Shown here: positions 45,173-53,965 of the stretch, piece after piece
Numbering within the stretch: the stretch's first letter is position 1
Layout of the letters: each line of letters starts with the position of its first letter
NCBI RefSeq assembly: GCF_900009145.1
Contig: NZ_LN889796.1
Span: 249,601 to 313,600, forward strand
Origin: Planktothrix tepida PCC 9214
GTDB taxonomy: Bacteria; Cyanobacteriota; Cyanobacteriia; Cyanobacteriales; Microcoleaceae
Direction of reading: 5' to 3'
Length of the DNA stretch: 64,000 nucleotides
The notes under the pieces: model-generated
What the model was told of the DNA's origin: nothing
The model's database searches: none
What the model saw: the letters and a program-made list of their open reading frames with translations, nothing else
Translations under genes and position numbers: made by a program

Positions 45173-45188
45173 ACGCTAAAATTAGCGT
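45173..45188. promoter_or_regulatory. Perfect 16-bp palindrome upstream of clpC
   Basis: ACGCTAAAATTAGCGT is centred 40 bp before the clpC start codon. A perfect inverted repeat in this position may be an operator or a 5'-UTR stem. It does not match the CtsR or HrcA/CIRCE operators known to me. Confidence 0.5.
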
Positions 45189-45220
45189 AACGGGTAAGCA
45201 GCAGGTGATGGGAATTAGCC

Positions 45221-47698
45221 ATGTTTGAACGCTTCACAGAAAAAGCCATTAAAGTCATTATGTTAGCCCAGGAGGAAGCACGCCGCCTGGGACATAACTT
45301 TGTTGGAACCGAGCAGATCCTCTTGGGTCTGATTGGGGAAGGCACAGGTGTTGCTGCCAAAGTCCTAAAATCAATGGGAGTCAATCTCAAAGATGCCCGG
45401 ATCGAGGTAGAAAAAATCATTGGTCGTGGGTCTGGGTTTGTCGCCGTTGAGATTCCCTTTACCCCTCGCGCCAAGCGAGTCCTGGAACTGTCCCTGGAAG
45501 AAGCTCGCCAACTCGGACATAACTATATTGGTACAGAACACCTTCTTCTCGGTCTGATCCGCGAAGGGGAAGGTGTGGCGGCTAGAGTCTTAGAAAACCT
45601 TGGGGTTGACCTCTCGAAAGTTCGGACTCAAGTGATTCGGATGTTGGGTGAAACGGCTGAAGTTGCCGCGGGTGGCAGTAACAGCCGCACCAAGACTCCA
45701 ACTTTAGATGAGTTTGGATCAAATTTAACCCAAATGGCCGCCGAAGGCAAACTCGATCCGGTGGTCGGTCGTCAAAAAGAAATTGAACGGGTGATCCAAA
45801 TTCTCGGTCGGCGGACGAAAAATAACCCCGTGTTAATTGGGGAACCCGGCGTGGGTAAAACCGCCATTGCAGAAGGGTTAGCCCAACGGATCGCCACCAA
45901 TGATATTCCCGATATTTTAGAAGAAAAACGGGTTGTTACCTTAGATATCGGTTTGTTGGTGGCTGGAACTAAATACCGGGGGGAATTTGAAGAACGTCTG
46001 AAAAAAATCATGGATGAGATCCGCTCTGCCGGAAATGTGATCCTGGTAATTGATGAAGTTCATACCCTCATCGGCGCGGGTGCAGCCGAAGGTGCCATTG
46101 ATGCCGCGAATATCCTCAAACCCGCTTTAGCACGGGGTGAGTTACAGTGCATCGGGGCGACGACCTTAGATGAATACCGCAAACACATTGAACGAGATGC
46201 GGCGTTAGAACGTCGGTTCCAACCCGTGATGGTGGGTGAACCGTCCGTTGCTGAAACAATTGAAATTCTTTATGGGTTGCGCGAACGCTATGAGCAACAC
46301 CATAAACTGAAAATTTCCGATGAAGCGTTAGAAGCAGCGGCTAAACTCTCGGATCGGTATATTAGCGATCGCTATTTACCGGATAAAGCCATTGACTTAG
46401 TTGATGAAGCGGGTTCACGGGTACGCTTAATCAATTCTCAACTGCCTCCAGCAGCGAAAGAATTGGATAAGGAACTGCGGCAAGTTCTGAAAGAAAAAGA
46501 CGAGGCGGTACGTTCCCAAGACTTTGATCGGGCCGGAGAATTGCGCGATCGCGAAATGGAAATTAAATCGCAAATTCGTTCCATTAGCCAAACGAAAAAA
46601 TCCGAAACCGTCCGCAGTGAAGACGATAGCCCTATCGTCACCGAAGAAGACATCGCCCAAATTGTGGCCAGTTGGACAGGAGTTCCGGTAAACAAACTCA
46701 CCGAGTCTGAGTCCGAGAAACTGCTGAATATGGAAGGAACCCTGCACCAACGGTTAATTGGTCAGGATGAAGCCGTTAAAGCCGTGTCTCGCGCCATTCG
46801 TCGTGCCCGTGTCGGTCTGAAGAACCCCAACCGACCCATCGCCAGCTTTATCTTCTCTGGGCCTACAGGGGTGGGTAAAACCGAATTAACCAAGGCGTTA
46901 GCGTCCTATTTCTTCGGGTCAGAAGAAGCGATGATCCGCTTGGATATGTCCGAATATATGGAACGTCACACCGTTTCTAAGTTAATTGGGTCGCCTCCAG
47001 GCTATGTGGGCTATAACGAAGGCGGACAACTCACCGAAGCGGTGCGTCGGCGTCCCTATACGGTGGTGCTGTTTGATGAAATTGAAAAAGCCCACCCCGA
47101 CGTCTTCAATATGTTGTTGCAAATCTTAGAAGATGGTCGTTTGACCGATGCTAAAGGTCGGACGGTGGACTTTAAGAATACCTTGATCATTATGACGTCT
47201 AATATTGGATCGAAGGTGATCGAAAAAGGTGGCGGTGGTTTAGGGTTCGAGTTCTCCGAAAACGAAAACGATGCTCAATACAACCGCATCCGCAATTTGG
47301 TGAATGAAGAACTGAAACAATACTTCCGTCCTGAGTTCCTCAACCGTTTAGATGAAATTATTGTCTTCCGTCAGTTGAACAAGGAAGAAGTCAAGGAAAT
47401 TGCGGTGATCATGTTAAAAGAAGTCTTCGGACGCTTGGTCGAAAAAGGCATTACCTTGGAAGTGACGGACAAGTTCAAAGAACGGTTAGTGGAAGAAGGT
47501 TACAACCCCAGTTATGGGGCGCGTCCTCTGCGTCGAGCCATTATGCGGTTACTCGAAGATAGTTTAGCAGAAGAAATTCTGTCTGGACGCATCAAAGAAG
47601 GGGATACTGCTGTTGTTGATGTGGATGAAAACGGTCAAGTGGTGGTGCTTCAAAGTCCTGCTGACCGGGAATTGTTACCCCAAGGCGCTGAGTCTTAA
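45221..47698 (+). CDS. clpC: ATP-dependent Clp protease ATPase subunit ClpC
   Basis: The 825-residue protein has two Clp N repeats (1-150), first AAA+ domain with GEPGVGKT at 207-214 and VIDEVH, a UVR-containing middle region (about 415-455), and a second AAA+ domain with GPTGVGKT at 547-554. The ClpP-binding loop with LGF follows in [12 protein letters not shown]. It unfolds substrates for ClpP and is essential in cyanobacteria. The start [20 protein letters not shown] is the family start. A strong terminator follows the gene. Key motifs are complete. Confidence 0.97.
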   Translation: MFERFTEKAIKVIMLAQEEARRLGHNFVGTEQILLGLIGEGTGVAAKVLKSMGVNLKDARIEVEKIIGRGSGFVAVEIPFTPRAKRVLELSLEEARQLGHNYIGTEHLLLGLIREGEGVAARVLENLGVDLSKVRTQVIRMLGETAEVAAGGSNSRTKTPTLDEFGSNLTQMAAEGKLDPVVGRQKEIERVIQILGRRTKNNPVLIGEPGVGKTAIAEGLAQRIATNDIPDILEEKRVVTLDIGLLVAGTKYRGEFEERLKKIMDEIRSAGNVILVIDEVHTLIGAGAAEGAIDAANILKPALARGELQCIGATTLDEYRKHIERDAALERRFQPVMVGEPSVAETIEILYGLRERYEQHHKLKISDEALEAAAKLSDRYISDRYLPDKAIDLVDEAGSRVRLINSQLPPAAKELDKELRQVLKEKDEAVRSQDFDRAGELRDREMEIKSQIRSISQTKKSETVRSEDDSPIVTEEDIAQIVASWTGVPVNKLTESESEKLLNMEGTLHQRLIGQDEAVKAVSRAIRRARVGLKNPNRPIASFIFSGPTGVGKTELTKALASYFFGSEEAMIRLDMSEYMERHTVSKLIGSPPGYVGYNEGGQLTEAVRRRPYTVVLFDEIEKAHPDVFNMLLQILEDGRLTDAKGRTVDFKNTLIIMTSNIGSKVIEKGGGGLGFEFSENENDAQYNRIRNLVNEELKQYFRPEFLNRLDEIIVFRQLNKEEVKEIAVIMLKEVFGRLVEKGITLEVTDKFKERLVEEGYNPSYGARPLRRAIMRLLEDSLAEEILSGRIKEGDTAVVDVDENGQVVVLQSPADRELLPQGAES

Positions 47699-47725
47699 TT
47701 TGGTTTAATTCTATCTTTTTTGAAA

Positions 47726-47755
47726 CCCTTCTCCTAACAGGAGAGGGGCTTTTTT
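47726..47755 (+). terminator. Rho-independent terminator of clpC
   Basis: CCCTTCTCCT (47726-47735) pairs with AGGAGAGGGG around AAC and is followed by six T residues, 28 bp after the clpC stop. Confidence 0.92.
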
Positions 47756-47800
47756 GTTGTTGGGCTTTAGCCCAATTTTCTAGTAAATTATAGGTTTATA

Positions 47801-47914
47801 TATAGCACTACGCATTACAGTTAGGACATTTTTAAATCCTGAAACCCTTTCAATTATTACTGTTCCCTGTTCCCTGTTCCCTGTTCCCTGTTCCCTCTTC
47901 AAGTAGCGCTATAG
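47801..47914 (+). repeat. Inverted-end element, copy 2 (five heptamers)
   Basis: Left end TATAGCACTAC, body AGTTAGGACATTTTTAAATC, five TTCCCTG/C heptamers, right end GTAGCGCTATAG. Compared with copy 1 the element is longer by two heptamers. It lies between clpC and the protease gene. Confidence 0.85.
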
Positions 47915-47970
47915 CAGTCGCAGCAGATGTTAGGACGTTCTTAATTGCTTCCTCCTTCCTTTTTCTTCTG

Positions 47971-48414
47971 CTACAAAATCGTTAAATAAGTTTCTGTTGG
48001 ACTGATGGGTAACGCCTTCAAGGTTTGATTTTTTAAGTCGATTTCTAACCCCAAAGCTTCTAAAGGTATGACTCCTAAAAGAGCATCTTGACCTCCTGGT
48101 AATTCTAAGCACTCGAAGGTTCCTTCCCGCTCAAATATTGATAGGGTAGCATCTCGGAAAATTCTGGCTTTACCAATACCCATTGCGGTGGCTACGTCCA
48201 CTTCTTTCAGGAGTTTTAGCCCCAGTTTGGCGATCGCTTCTTGTGGTAAACATAGGGTAGTTGCACCCGTGTCTACTAATACATTTTTGAGGGTAATTGA
48301 GCGTATTTGGTCTTCTGATTTAACCCCAGCCTCTGCTAGAATTTGGTCGGCGCGGTTAGTAATTGTTAGAGTGGCGAAAACTTTTCCCATTTCATTGTTG
48401 CTTTGAATTTGCAT
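47971..48414 (-). CDS. Retropepsin-like aspartic protease family protein
   Basis: The 147-residue protein contains LVDTGATTLCLPQEAIAKLG, the catalytic Asp-Thr-Gly of clan AA proteases, and a second conserved part DALLGVIPLEALGLEIDLKN. Such one-domain proteins would dimerise to build the active site. It is common in cyanobacterial genomes, often near toxin-antitoxin genes, and its role is not known. The start is ATG 48414; Met9 is an alternative. It stands alone. Confidence 0.85.
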   Translation of the reverse strand: MQIQSNNEMGKVFATLTITNRADQILAEAGVKSEDQIRSITLKNVLVDTGATTLCLPQEAIAKLGLKLLKEVDVATAMGIGKARIFRDATLSIFEREGTFECLELPGGQDALLGVIPLEALGLEIDLKNQTLKALPISPTETYLTIL

Positions 48415-48562
48415 CTTTATCTCCTACTTAAGAGTTGGAGTTATTGCGTCTTTTAATTGTAACTTATTTTGAGGGCGATCTCGTGGGATCAAGAAACCCG
48501 GTTAGGGGTCAACGGCTGTTGACCCAATTATGCGAGATCGCCCTAAAATGTCTGGCGGTTAT

Positions 48563-48853
48563 TTATTTTTGAACTTCATTGATACGCTCTATTAAGGGCA
48601 AGCCTTTATCAGTAAATTCCTTGGTATAATTAAAGATGTCTTCGATTAGTTTGTCTTTTTGTTTTATAGTTTTTTCTTTGTTGACTATGATGTCTTCCTG
48701 ATCATTAATTTTTTTCTTCTGATCGGCAATTTTGTCTTCCTGATCGCCAATTGTTTTTTCATTCTGTTCAATTTGTTTTTTTTGCATATTGGGAATATTA
48801 CTGTAATACAACGTGAGTTCGATGGGTTGCGATCGCTTTAATTTTCTGCTCAA
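48563..48853 (-). CDS. Coiled-coil protein, possibly a remnant of a nuclease C-terminus
   Basis: This 96-residue ORF has repeated short motifs (KTIGDQEDKI, KKINDQEDI, KTIKQKDKLI) forming a charged coiled coil from about residue 20 to 75, and ends with DKGLPLIERINEVQK. The ending is like the tail of Rpn/PD-(D/E)XK-type nucleases, which suggests the C-terminal remains of such a gene, but this is uncertain. No clear ribosome site is visible. A start at the internal Met23 is possible. Confidence 0.4.
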   Translation of the reverse strand: MSRKLKRSQPIELTLYYSNIPNMQKKQIEQNEKTIGDQEDKIADQKKKINDQEDIIVNKEKTIKQKDKLIEDIFNYTKEFTDKGLPLIERINEVQK

Positions 48854-48944
48854 CTTGTTGGCGGCTTTGGTGGCTTATACTGATCTACTCAAAAAACCTA
48901 ACTGCATTATCTCATACTGTTTTTAATCCCTCGAATTCACATTA

Positions 48945-49478
48945 TTATAATAAAGGATAAACTGCTTGAGGATTCAATTGTCTACGACACATTTCTCGTC
49001 GTTCTAAATTATTAGCATAACATTGGTTAACAGCAATTTCCCCATGATCAGGAGAACCCACACTTTCAATTAAAATAACTTCCAATGGACTATTGACCAC
49101 GCGACCAAATATTCCCGTTTCTCCCGGTTTAAGTTCTGTGGGATTAACGGTTGCTTCTCCGGCTTCTAATGCGACTAATTGATCATTCTGTTGTTGATAT
49201 TCTCGATAGTTAACTTTCAGCGATCGCATTGAAGTTGTACTATTATTTTTAACCTTTCCCTCAATCGAATAACGAATTAATGTTCCTTCTCCAACTCGCA
49301 CTAATTTAACATCACTCACAGTGAATCCTGAATTTTGAGTTACGATTACAGAGGCAGAATGTTGAGATGAGTTGGAAGTAGGAGAAAGAGAAGGATTTGA
49401 AATGGCTTTTAAGGCGGGAATTAAGCCAGAAACAATCACCAATGCTAAAGCCCAAGGTAAATCAATTGGCATAATCAA
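48945..49478 (-). CDS. Membrane-anchored protein with FxLYD-like domain, unknown function
   Basis: The 177-residue protein has one N-terminal membrane segment (about 6-26), a Ser/Asn-rich linker, and a beta-rich domain with VSDVKLVRVGEGTLIRYSIE, GKVKNNSTTSMRSLKVNY and PTELKPGETGIFGRVV, which resembles the extracellular FxLYD fold. The C-terminus has two Cys in NQCYANNLERREMCRRQL. The periplasmic domain suggests an envelope role. The gene is next to the first 5S cassette. Start at Met1 or Met3. Confidence 0.7.
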   Translation of the reverse strand: MIMPIDLPWALALVIVSGLIPALKAISNPSLSPTSNSSQHSASVIVTQNSGFTVSDVKLVRVGEGTLIRYSIEGKVKNNSTTSMRSLKVNYREYQQQNDQLVALEAGEATVNPTELKPGETGIFGRVVNSPLEVILIESVGSPDHGEIAVNQCYANNLERREMCRRQLNPQAVYPLL

Positions 49479-49505
49479 ATCTCCTCAATTAGAGTATTAT
49501 TCTAA

Positions 49506-49625
49506 TTAATCCGGTTCTGTTGCTACAATTTTGTCATATAAGGATTGAAAACCAAACCAACCCCCATAATCATGGCCAATTTGACTCAACGTTAAACTAG
49601 CCGTTTCAGGCTTTAAGGTTGTAGC
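49506..49625 (-). pseudogene. C-terminal gene fragment upstream of the first 5S cassette
   Basis: A minus-strand frame without a start reads TTLKPETASLTLSQIGHDYG then GWFGFQSLYDKIVATEPD and stops at 49506. The composition is like a real protein end. It opens just after a TGA at 49626-49628, close to where the 5S cassette begins, so the gene may have been cut by arrival of the cassette. Family not recognised. Confidence 0.35.
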
Positions 49626-49661
49626 TCAGGTTGAGGCTAGAAAAAAATTTTGAAAAAGTGG

Positions 49662-49690
49662 TTGACATTCATCGAGAAAGGGAGTAGATT
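49662..49690 (+). promoter_or_regulatory. Promoter of 5S cassette A
   Basis: TTGACA (49662-49667), a 17-bp spacer and TAGATT (49685-49690) fit a sigma-70 promoter. Both boxes are identical in cassette B. The transcript would start near 49697, giving a leader of about 70 nt before the 5S RNA. Confidence 0.8.
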
Positions 49691-49767
49691 AGTAAATTGT
49701 GAGAGGAAAACAAGCGAAACGCAAAACCGCTAACTCCTCAATCATCACCGAAAAGTTTGTAAAGCTT

Positions 49768-49885
49768 TCCTGGTGCCTATGGCTCAGTGGAACCACTCCG
49801 ATCCATCTCGAACTCGGCTGTGAAACGCTGACACGGCGAAGATACTTGGCGGGTAGCCGCCTGGAAAAATAGCTCGGTGCCAGGT
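49768..49885 (+). rRNA. rrf: 5S ribosomal RNA, cassette A
   Basis: The 118-nt sequence starts TCCTGGTGCCTATGGCTCAG and ends GCTCGGTGCCAGG, forming the closing helix I of 5S RNA. It contains GGAACCACTCCGAYCCATC, the conserved CGAACTCGG of loop C, and GGGTAGCCGCCTGG. No 16S or 23S gene is near, so it is a stand-alone unit. It differs from cassette B at only a few bases. Confidence 0.95.
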
Positions 49886-49897
49886 TAATATCAAACT

Positions 49898-49941
49898 AAA
49901 GCCTTCTTCCAGTGGTAAATCGGAAGGAGGCTTTAGTCTTT
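49898..49941 (+). terminator. Terminator of 5S cassette A
   Basis: AAAGCCTTCTTCC (49898-49910) pairs with GGAAGGAGGCTTT (49922-49934), followed by a T-rich run. The same hairpin ends cassette B. Confidence 0.9.
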
Positions 49942-49950
49942 TAACACTTT

Positions 49951-49966
49951 CAGAAACCCGGTTTCT
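49951..49966. repeat. AGAAACCCGGTTTCTT palindromic repeat after cassette A
   Basis: This is the same family as the pair at 7217-7285. A matching copy follows cassette B at 52953-52968, so it may belong to the duplicated segment. Confidence 0.65.
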
Positions 49967-49974
49967 TTCAAGAT

Positions 49975-50075
49975 CTATAGCGCTACTTGAAGAGGGAACA
50001 GGGAACAGGGAACAGCAAGAGGTGAAAGGGTTTGAGAATTCAGAAATGTCCTAACCGTAATGGGTAGCGCTATAG
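49975..50075 (-). repeat. Inverted-end element, copy 3 (three heptamers)
   Basis: Both ends are perfect 12-bp inverted repeats, CTATAGCGCTAC at 49975-49986 and GTAGCGCTATAG at 50064-50075. The body, read on the minus strand, matches copies 1 and 2. It lies between cassette A and the RTX phosphatase gene. Confidence 0.88.
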
Positions 50076-50244
50076 CAACGCTTTAGGAGATAAGTCCTCT
50101 ACTCAGGTTAAAGAATCCTGCCTGAACAAGTCATTTTTTTGATTAAAAAATCTCAGTGACTTTAGCCCTGAGAGTGTCAAAACAGCTAAACCTCAAGATG
50201 GATCTGGTATGGTGAATATCACCCTATTACAGTTAATTTAAATA

Positions 50245-52599
50245 ATGACTTTTACTCTCCAAATTCTGCATACATCCGACCAAGAGGCAGGGGTTGAAGC
50301 CCTAGAAGATATCCTCCCTTTTTCCAGCGTCATTAACGCTCTGCGTTCTCAATTTCCTGAACAAACCCTGGCTCTAACTTCAGGAGATTTATACATTCCC
50401 GGCCCGTTTTTTTTCGCCAGTAGCGATCCGGCACTGAGCGCTGTAATTGGTAAACCCGGTGCAGGACGCGCCGATATTGAAACTAACAATGGCTTGTTCT
50501 TTGACGCTGCCACCTTCGGCAGTCATGAATTTGACCTCGGTACGGGTATCCTCGCATCCTTGATTCCCGCAGACCCCGTTATCGAAGGAGTCTATAACTA
50601 TCCGGGTGCTAAATTCCCATTTTTGAGTGCGAACCTCGACTTCAGCACCGACAGTAATTTAGCAAAATTCGTGGTTCCTGACGGACAGCCCCCCCAACCC
50701 AACAGCATCGCTAAAAGCACAGTGATTGAAGTGCAAGGGCAACCCATCGGGATTGTTGGGGCTACAACTCCTCTTTTGGGCAGCCTCTCGTCTCCTGGCA
50801 ATATTGGTATATCCCCCTCAGACCCTAACGATATCGAGGCTCTGGCGGCCACCATTCAACCCTCCATTGATGCCCTCACCGCCCAAGGCATTAACAAAAT
50901 TGTTCTGTTGTCCCATCTGAGAGACCTGAATATTGACCAGGAACTCGCCTCTCGCCTCCGGGATGTGGATGTGATTGTGGCGGGGGGATCTAACGATATA
51001 TTGGCGGATGCGACTGATCGCCTGCGAGTCGGAGATACGGCTAATGGTCTCTACCCAATTCTCACAACCTCCGCCACCGGGCAACCCGTTGCGATTGTGA
51101 ATACTAAGGGCAACTATAAGTATGTGGGGCGTTTGGTCGCCGATTTTGATGATAATGGGGTTCTAATTCCCTCAAGCATTGACCCCAATATCAGTGGAGC
51201 CTACGCAACGGACAAAACTGGGGTGATCGAGACAGGAAATGTCGCACCCAATGAGGAATTATCGGTAGGCTTGGCTGCGGGACAACTTTCCATTGTTCCC
51301 AAAGACGGGAATACCTTTGGCCGCAGCGAGGTATTTCTCAACGGCGACACCAGCGATGTCCGCACCCAAGAAACCAATCTGGGTAATCTCGGCGCCGATG
51401 CTAATTTGTTTGCGGCTCGCCAAGTCGATCCGAGTGTAGCGATCTCAATTAAAAATGGGGGAAGTATCCGCTACTCCATCGGGGCTATTAGTAGCGAGGG
51501 TGAAAAAATCCCACCGATCGCTAATCCTATTGCTGGGAAGGAAGCGGGACAAGTTTCCCAACTCGATATTGAAAACGTTATGCGATTCAATAATGAGTTA
51601 ACGGTGCTGACCCTAACGGCATCGCAACTGCAACAAGTAATTGAGCATGGCTTGGCGAAAACAGCAGCCGGGGCAACTCCGGGTCAGTTCCCACAAGTTG
51701 GGGGGATGGCGTTTAGCTTCGATGCCAGTTTACCTGTAGGACAGCGCTTGCGTGCTCTCTCGCTACGAGATGAATCGGGCAGTGTTACGGATATTGTGGT
51801 AGAAAATGGTCAGTTAGTCGGCGACCCGAACCGCTCTTTCCGTACTGTAACCCTGAAGTTTCTGGCAGATGGAGGCGATGGCTATCCCTTCCCAGACTTT
51901 GCGGCTACCTCTAACCCGGTCAGCCTCGCAGCGGCAGGATCTGACTCAACTTTTAATACCCCAGGTCGGGAGCAAAAGGCGGTTGCGGATTATCTGGCGG
52001 CGATTGGATTGTTCAACGAGGCCGATGTGCCAGCAGCCGAAGACGAGCGCATTCAAAACTTGACGGTTCGCAGCGATACGGCTCTCGCCTCGGAGTTTTT
52101 TAACTTGAATGATGACGATAATGTGTTTACAGTGGCGTCAGGATTGCTGGCGGGACGACTGGGTGGACTGCGATCGCTCGATGGTAACGATATCATCACG
52201 GGTTCGGCTGAGGCTGATCTCATCAATGGCAATCGCAACGATGATCAAATTTCGGGTCTAGGGGGTGACGATACTGTTTTTGGAGGCGCGGGAAATGATG
52301 TTCTTAATGGCGACGAAGGTAACGATATCCTTTTCGGAGATTTAGGTAACGACACCTTAACGGGTAATTCAGGTAGCGATACTTTCGTTTTGCGCTCTGG
52401 TGGTGGTGGCGATGTGGTGACTGACTTTGAGAATAAGGTTGATGTCTTGGGATTGCCAGAAGGTTTAACTTTCGCGCAACTTTCGATAACTCAAGGGGCG
52501 ACCGGAACGTTAATCTCTTTTAACCAAGAAGTTCTCGTTAGCCTCAATGGTGTTGCATCTAGCTTAGTTACGGCGGAGAGTTTCAAAGCGATCGCATAG
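50245..52599 (+). CDS. Secreted RTX metallophosphatase / 5'-nucleotidase-like protein
   Basis: The 784-residue protein has an N-terminal calcineurin-like phosphoesterase part (ILHTSDQEAG, LTSGDLYIPGPFF, FGSHEFDLG, KIVLLSHLRD, VIVAGGSNDIL), a 5'-nucleotidase C-terminal domain (about 350-600; ISIKNGGSIRYSIG, NELTVLTLTASQLQQVIEHG), and RTX nonapeptide repeats (about 645-720; GGDDTVFGGAGNDVLNGDEG). There is no N-terminal signal, so type I secretion via the C-terminal signal is expected. Two metal-site residues differ from the family: GNHE is GSHE, and the first motif lacks the usual His. It sits alone between two 5S cassettes. Substrate is probably an organic phosphate. Confidence 0.92.
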   Translation: MTFTLQILHTSDQEAGVEALEDILPFSSVINALRSQFPEQTLALTSGDLYIPGPFFFASSDPALSAVIGKPGAGRADIETNNGLFFDAATFGSHEFDLGTGILASLIPADPVIEGVYNYPGAKFPFLSANLDFSTDSNLAKFVVPDGQPPQPNSIAKSTVIEVQGQPIGIVGATTPLLGSLSSPGNIGISPSDPNDIEALAATIQPSIDALTAQGINKIVLLSHLRDLNIDQELASRLRDVDVIVAGGSNDILADATDRLRVGDTANGLYPILTTSATGQPVAIVNTKGNYKYVGRLVADFDDNGVLIPSSIDPNISGAYATDKTGVIETGNVAPNEELSVGLAAGQLSIVPKDGNTFGRSEVFLNGDTSDVRTQETNLGNLGADANLFAARQVDPSVAISIKNGGSIRYSIGAISSEGEKIPPIANPIAGKEAGQVSQLDIENVMRFNNELTVLTLTASQLQQVIEHGLAKTAAGATPGQFPQVGGMAFSFDASLPVGQRLRALSLRDESGSVTDIVVENGQLVGDPNRSFRTVTLKFLADGGDGYPFPDFAATSNPVSLAAAGSDSTFNTPGREQKAVADYLAAIGLFNEADVPAAEDERIQNLTVRSDTALASEFFNLNDDDNVFTVASGLLAGRLGGLRSLDGNDIITGSAEADLINGNRNDDQISGLGGDDTVFGGAGNDVLNGDEGNDILFGDLGNDTLTGNSGSDTFVLRSGGGGDVVTDFENKVDVLGLPEGLTFAQLSITQGATGTLISFNQEVLVSLNGVASSLVTAESFKAIA

Positions 52600-52660
52600 C
52601 AAGACATTTTATATTTTAACGTGACGTGAGTTCGATCAAAAATTTTTTTTGATAAAGGGG

Positions 52661-52689
52661 TTGACATTCATCGAGAAAGGGAGTAGATT
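52661..52689 (+). promoter_or_regulatory. Promoter of 5S cassette B
   Basis: TTGACA (52661-52666), a 17-bp spacer and TAGATT (52684-52689) are identical in sequence and spacing to cassette A. Confidence 0.8.
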
Positions 52690-52766
52690 AGTAAATTGTG
52701 AGAGGAAAACAAGCGAAACACAAAACTGCTAACTCCTCAATCATCACCGAAAAGTTTGTAAAGCTT

Positions 52767-52884
52767 TCCTGGTGCCTATGGCTCAGTGGAACCACTCCGA
52801 CCCATCTCGAACTCGGCTGTGAAACGCTGATACGGCGAAGATACTTGGCGGGTAGCCGCCTGGAAAAATAGCTCGGTGCCAGGT
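52767..52884 (+). rRNA. rrf: 5S ribosomal RNA, cassette B
   Basis: The same 118-nt 5S sequence as cassette A with only single-base changes, e.g. CTGATACGG for CTGACACGG. It is again flanked by its own promoter and terminator and has no neighbouring 16S or 23S gene. The helix I ends TCCTGG and CCAGGT pair. Confidence 0.95.
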
Positions 52885-52896
52885 TAATATCCAACT

Positions 52897-52940
52897 AAAG
52901 CCTTCTTCCAGTGATAAATCGGAAGGAGGCTTTAGTCTTT
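52897..52940 (+). terminator. Terminator of 5S cassette B
   Basis: AAAGCCTTCTTCC (52897-52909) pairs with GGAAGGAGGCTTT (52921-52933) and is followed by a T-rich stretch. Confidence 0.9.
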
Positions 52941-53016
52941 TACCCTACTGCCTAGAAACCCGGTTTCTTTGACCCCTGGTATTATATGATATTTTGAGAT
53001 TCCTAATAGATTGAAT

Positions 53017-53868
53017 ATGAAGGCGATATTACCCCCTGGAATTATTTTAGATCCTCTATTACAACAATGGTTATTAGAAGATATCGGAAGAGGCGATCAT
53101 AGTACCGCAGGATTATTAATTGGAAATCAGATAAAATCGGCGGATTGGATTGTTAAAGAAAAGGGTGTCATTGCTGGGTTATCCGTAGCGGCGAGAGTAT
53201 TTCAACTCTTAGATCATCAGATGCAATTTACACCTTTAATTCAGGATGGAGAATATTGTGAAAAAGAGACAAAAATTGCAACTTTAGAAGGAAGTTTAGA
53301 AGCCTTATTAACGGGTGAGCGAGTGGCATTAAATTTAGCGATGCGATTGAGTGGAATAGCGACAGCAACGAGAAAATATGTAGAAGCGATCGCAGATTTA
53401 CCTTGTCAATTAGTTGATACTCGCAAAACAACACCCGGATTAAGAGTATTAGAAAAATATGCGATTCAAGTGGGGGGTGCAAAAAATCATCGCATGGGAT
53501 TAGATGATGCAATTATGATTAAAGATAATCATATTGCGGCGGTGGGTGGAATTGGAAAAGCGATCACTCAAATTCGAGAAATCATGCCTTATCCTTTAAC
53601 AATTGAAGTAGAAACAGAAACTTTAGAACAGGTCAAAATCGCCTTAGAACATCAAGCGGATATTATTATGTTAGATAATATGTCTTTAGAATTAATGAAG
53701 GAAGCAGTTCATCTAATTCGTCAGAATAATCCTGGTATTAAAATAGAAGCATCGGGAAATATTACCTTAGAAACTATTCATTCCGTTGCAGAAACCGGGG
53801 TGGATTATATTTCAACCAGTGCCCCCATTACCCGTTCAACTTGGTTAGATTTAAGCATGAAAATTTAA
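53017..53868 (+). CDS. nadC: Nicotinate-nucleotide diphosphorylase (carboxylating)
   Basis: The 283-residue enzyme converts quinolinate and phosphoribosyl diphosphate into nicotinate mononucleotide in NAD synthesis. Motifs are EDIGRGDHST, LTGERVALNLAMRLSGIATA, VDTRKTTPGLRVLEKYAIQV, GGAKNHRMGLDDAIMIKDNH and IMLDNMS with EASGNI. These include the substrate Arg and Lys residues. ATG 53017 is preferred over TTG 53011. A small hairpin terminator follows. The gene is monocistronic. Confidence 0.95.
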   Translation: MKAILPPGIILDPLLQQWLLEDIGRGDHSTAGLLIGNQIKSADWIVKEKGVIAGLSVAARVFQLLDHQMQFTPLIQDGEYCEKETKIATLEGSLEALLTGERVALNLAMRLSGIATATRKYVEAIADLPCQLVDTRKTTPGLRVLEKYAIQVGGAKNHRMGLDDAIMIKDNHIAAVGGIGKAITQIREIMPYPLTIEVETETLEQVKIALEHQADIIMLDNMSLELMKEAVHLIRQNNPGIKIEASGNITLETIHSVAETGVDYISTSAPITRSTWLDLSMKI

Positions 53869-53917
53869 CATCCTCAAACTTGATAACCCCGATGAAATTT
53901 TAAGCTTAAATATTCTT

Positions 53918-53950
53918 AAAGAAAATCCCCCTGAATTAGGGGGAATTCTG
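53918..53950. terminator. Bidirectional terminator between nadC and the C39-type peptidase gene
   Basis: TCCCCCT-GAATT-AGGGGGA (53925-53943) forms a compact hairpin with A/T-rich arms between two convergent genes. Confidence 0.75.
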
Positions 53951-53965
53951 AGCTTTTGATAAAGG

